Shown here one piece after another: positions 62,800 through 64,000 of a DNA stretch of 64,000 bases (positions are counted from its first letter, which is position 1; each line of letters opens with the position of its first letter). The position numbers were made by a program, and so were the translations under genes. The notes below the pieces were generated by a model. It was not told the origin of the DNA. It saw only the letters and a program-made list of their open reading frames with translations, and ran no database searches. Source of the DNA: Perca fluviatilis (taxonomy: Eukaryota; Chordata; Actinopteri; Perciformes; Percidae); the NCBI RefSeq assembly GCF_010015445.1, contig NC_053127.1:10123776-10187775 (forward strand), in the 5' to 3' direction.

Positions 62800-64000
62800 A
62801 ACTCCTGACTGATCATTGTTAGCCTTGCTGCTAATGAAAGCATGTATGGTTGAACAGATTAAAAGTCAAGATTTGTCAGCAGCTCCCCACCTCAGTGCGA
62901 TAACTGTATGCTCTTAGACGAGTTCTTCCTGATGTGATTAATCTGGCATGTGTGGAATGTGTCTTCTTTAATGCGTTTGGGTGGTTAATTATAAGGTTTG
63001 TGGAAAGGGATTCCCTCACTCAGTGTTCCTGTTGGGTATGTTGGGCATGTACATAAGTACTGTTTGAGGTGTTCCCTCACTGACGCACTGTGAACACTTG
63101 TTTCCATGGTGTGGCAGTGGGGTGTGAATGAGATTGCATGTAGTAGTCCGTTACTGATCAGACTGCCATAACATTTCATCTTTACATTCACGATCTCCAG
63201 AGGACAGAACCTAATGTTATTGATCACAAGCCATTGCATCAAACCAAAATGACCCATTTTACACAATAAATATTAAAATGCAATCAATAAATTGCCTTAC
63301 GTTTTCCTGCGCACATTCTTGCTCCCAAGGGAGCACACCTTTATGTTATTCGCTCCATCCAACAGACTCAAGAGCCTTAGTTTTGTTCAATTAAGAGACA
63401 TATTGTGTGGTTTTCCCCCCCTTCCTTTATAAAATAATATACGTACAGTAGATGTAAAACCTGATTCATCAGTTAACTATGGCATGTTATGTGATTCTGA
63501 AAGCACTGGACTCAGTGATTTGTAAGGACATGTAAAGGTTTACAAGGCCAGCTATCAAGCTTCTTATCAGACTCAGAGCTGTGTCTGTGTCAAGTCAGAA
63601 CCACAGTCTAAAGAGCAAAGGCAAGGTCAGCAAGTCTCTGTGCTCGGGGCTGAGGTTTTTGGGCGGTGGAATAAAGCTGACGGGAGCTTTAATTTTCTGC
63701 TAACACATTATATTTGTTCTACCCTGTTTTTAAACCACCCACATATGTGGTTTTAGTTACACAATAGGTTTCATTTCAGAAACTAACAGGCAAAAATAAC
63801 TACATTTCTTCCCCAGCACACACTGCTTATTGTACCTTGTTCTTAACACCACCTTGTCAATAAAATTTGAATATTGTTGAATATTGAGTGGAATCATAGA
63901 AACCTGTGAACTGTGATACATGTATTTCTGCCATTTTTGTTGCTCCCTATTCTGTTTCTCCCATATCAACACTTATATGGGACACTGTACATGCTGAGTG
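62800..64000. other. Right-end intergenic sequence
   Basis: No gene recognised. A short stretch at ~63000-63090 (TTCCCTCACTGACGC, AAGTACTGTTTGAGG) recalls part of the local duplication (GAGTACTGCTAAAGGTATTC, CCTCACTGACG). Open frames here are short and lack domains. Confidence 0.5.

Overview
The window looks like nuclear DNA of a teleost fish. Two vertebrate genes lie on the plus strand, both split by short GT-AG introns. The rest is packed with non-autonomous DNA transposons flanked by 8-bp or TTAA target duplications, plus LINE and SINE fragments and dinucleotide microsatellites, a mix typical of ray-finned fish. I cannot name the species.

Layout. (1) 1-11180: the last five coding exons of tbcel (tubulin-folding cofactor E-like), with the first ~95 codons off the left edge. 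Intron 4-5 (4199-10834) is 6.6 kb of layered transposon remnants, including a piggyBac-like element with TTAA at both ends and a relic of transposase coding. (2) 11181-~14460: probable long tbcel 3' UTR. A 5'-truncated L1-type LINE follows at 14867-16839 with a 16-bp target duplication. (3) ~16.9-26.18 kb: intergenic, with a tRNA-derived SINE, a TA-flanked MITE and no convincing gene. (4) 26186-52438: tecta (alpha-tectorin), which I could resolve completely into 23 coding exons. They join to 6588 nt, a 2195-residue protein, with every phase consistent. (5) 52.44-64 kb: downstream intergenic DNA. It holds a four-level nest of transposons, an ~0.8-kb local duplication carrying a hairpin, and retroposon tails.

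The two genes act separately. Tbcel is a cytosolic LRR/ubiquitin-like tubulin regulator. Tecta is a secreted, GPI-anchored matrix protein of the tectorial or otolithic membrane of the inner ear, with a NIDO domain, VWD/C8/TIL arrays, a ZP domain, an EGF-like module and a GPI signal. Their order and orientation match the human TBCEL-TECTA pair on 11q23.3, so this is conserved synteny.

The most notable sequence observations are: a third VWD module in tecta that has lost both its GDPH-type motif and its [10 protein letters not shown] motif; a GC-AG intron; a tandem TAGCAG acceptor whose second choice makes an immediate stop; a hAT-type MITE that landed three bases inside an intron beside a splice donor; a SINE split between its A and B boxes by a LINE tail; and the four-deep transposon nest. 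I found no CRISPR array, prokaryotic gene, complete retrovirus or rRNA gene. Exon limits come from reading splice signals and phase by eye. Transposon family names rest on terminal motifs, target duplications and remembered family features, not on database searches.
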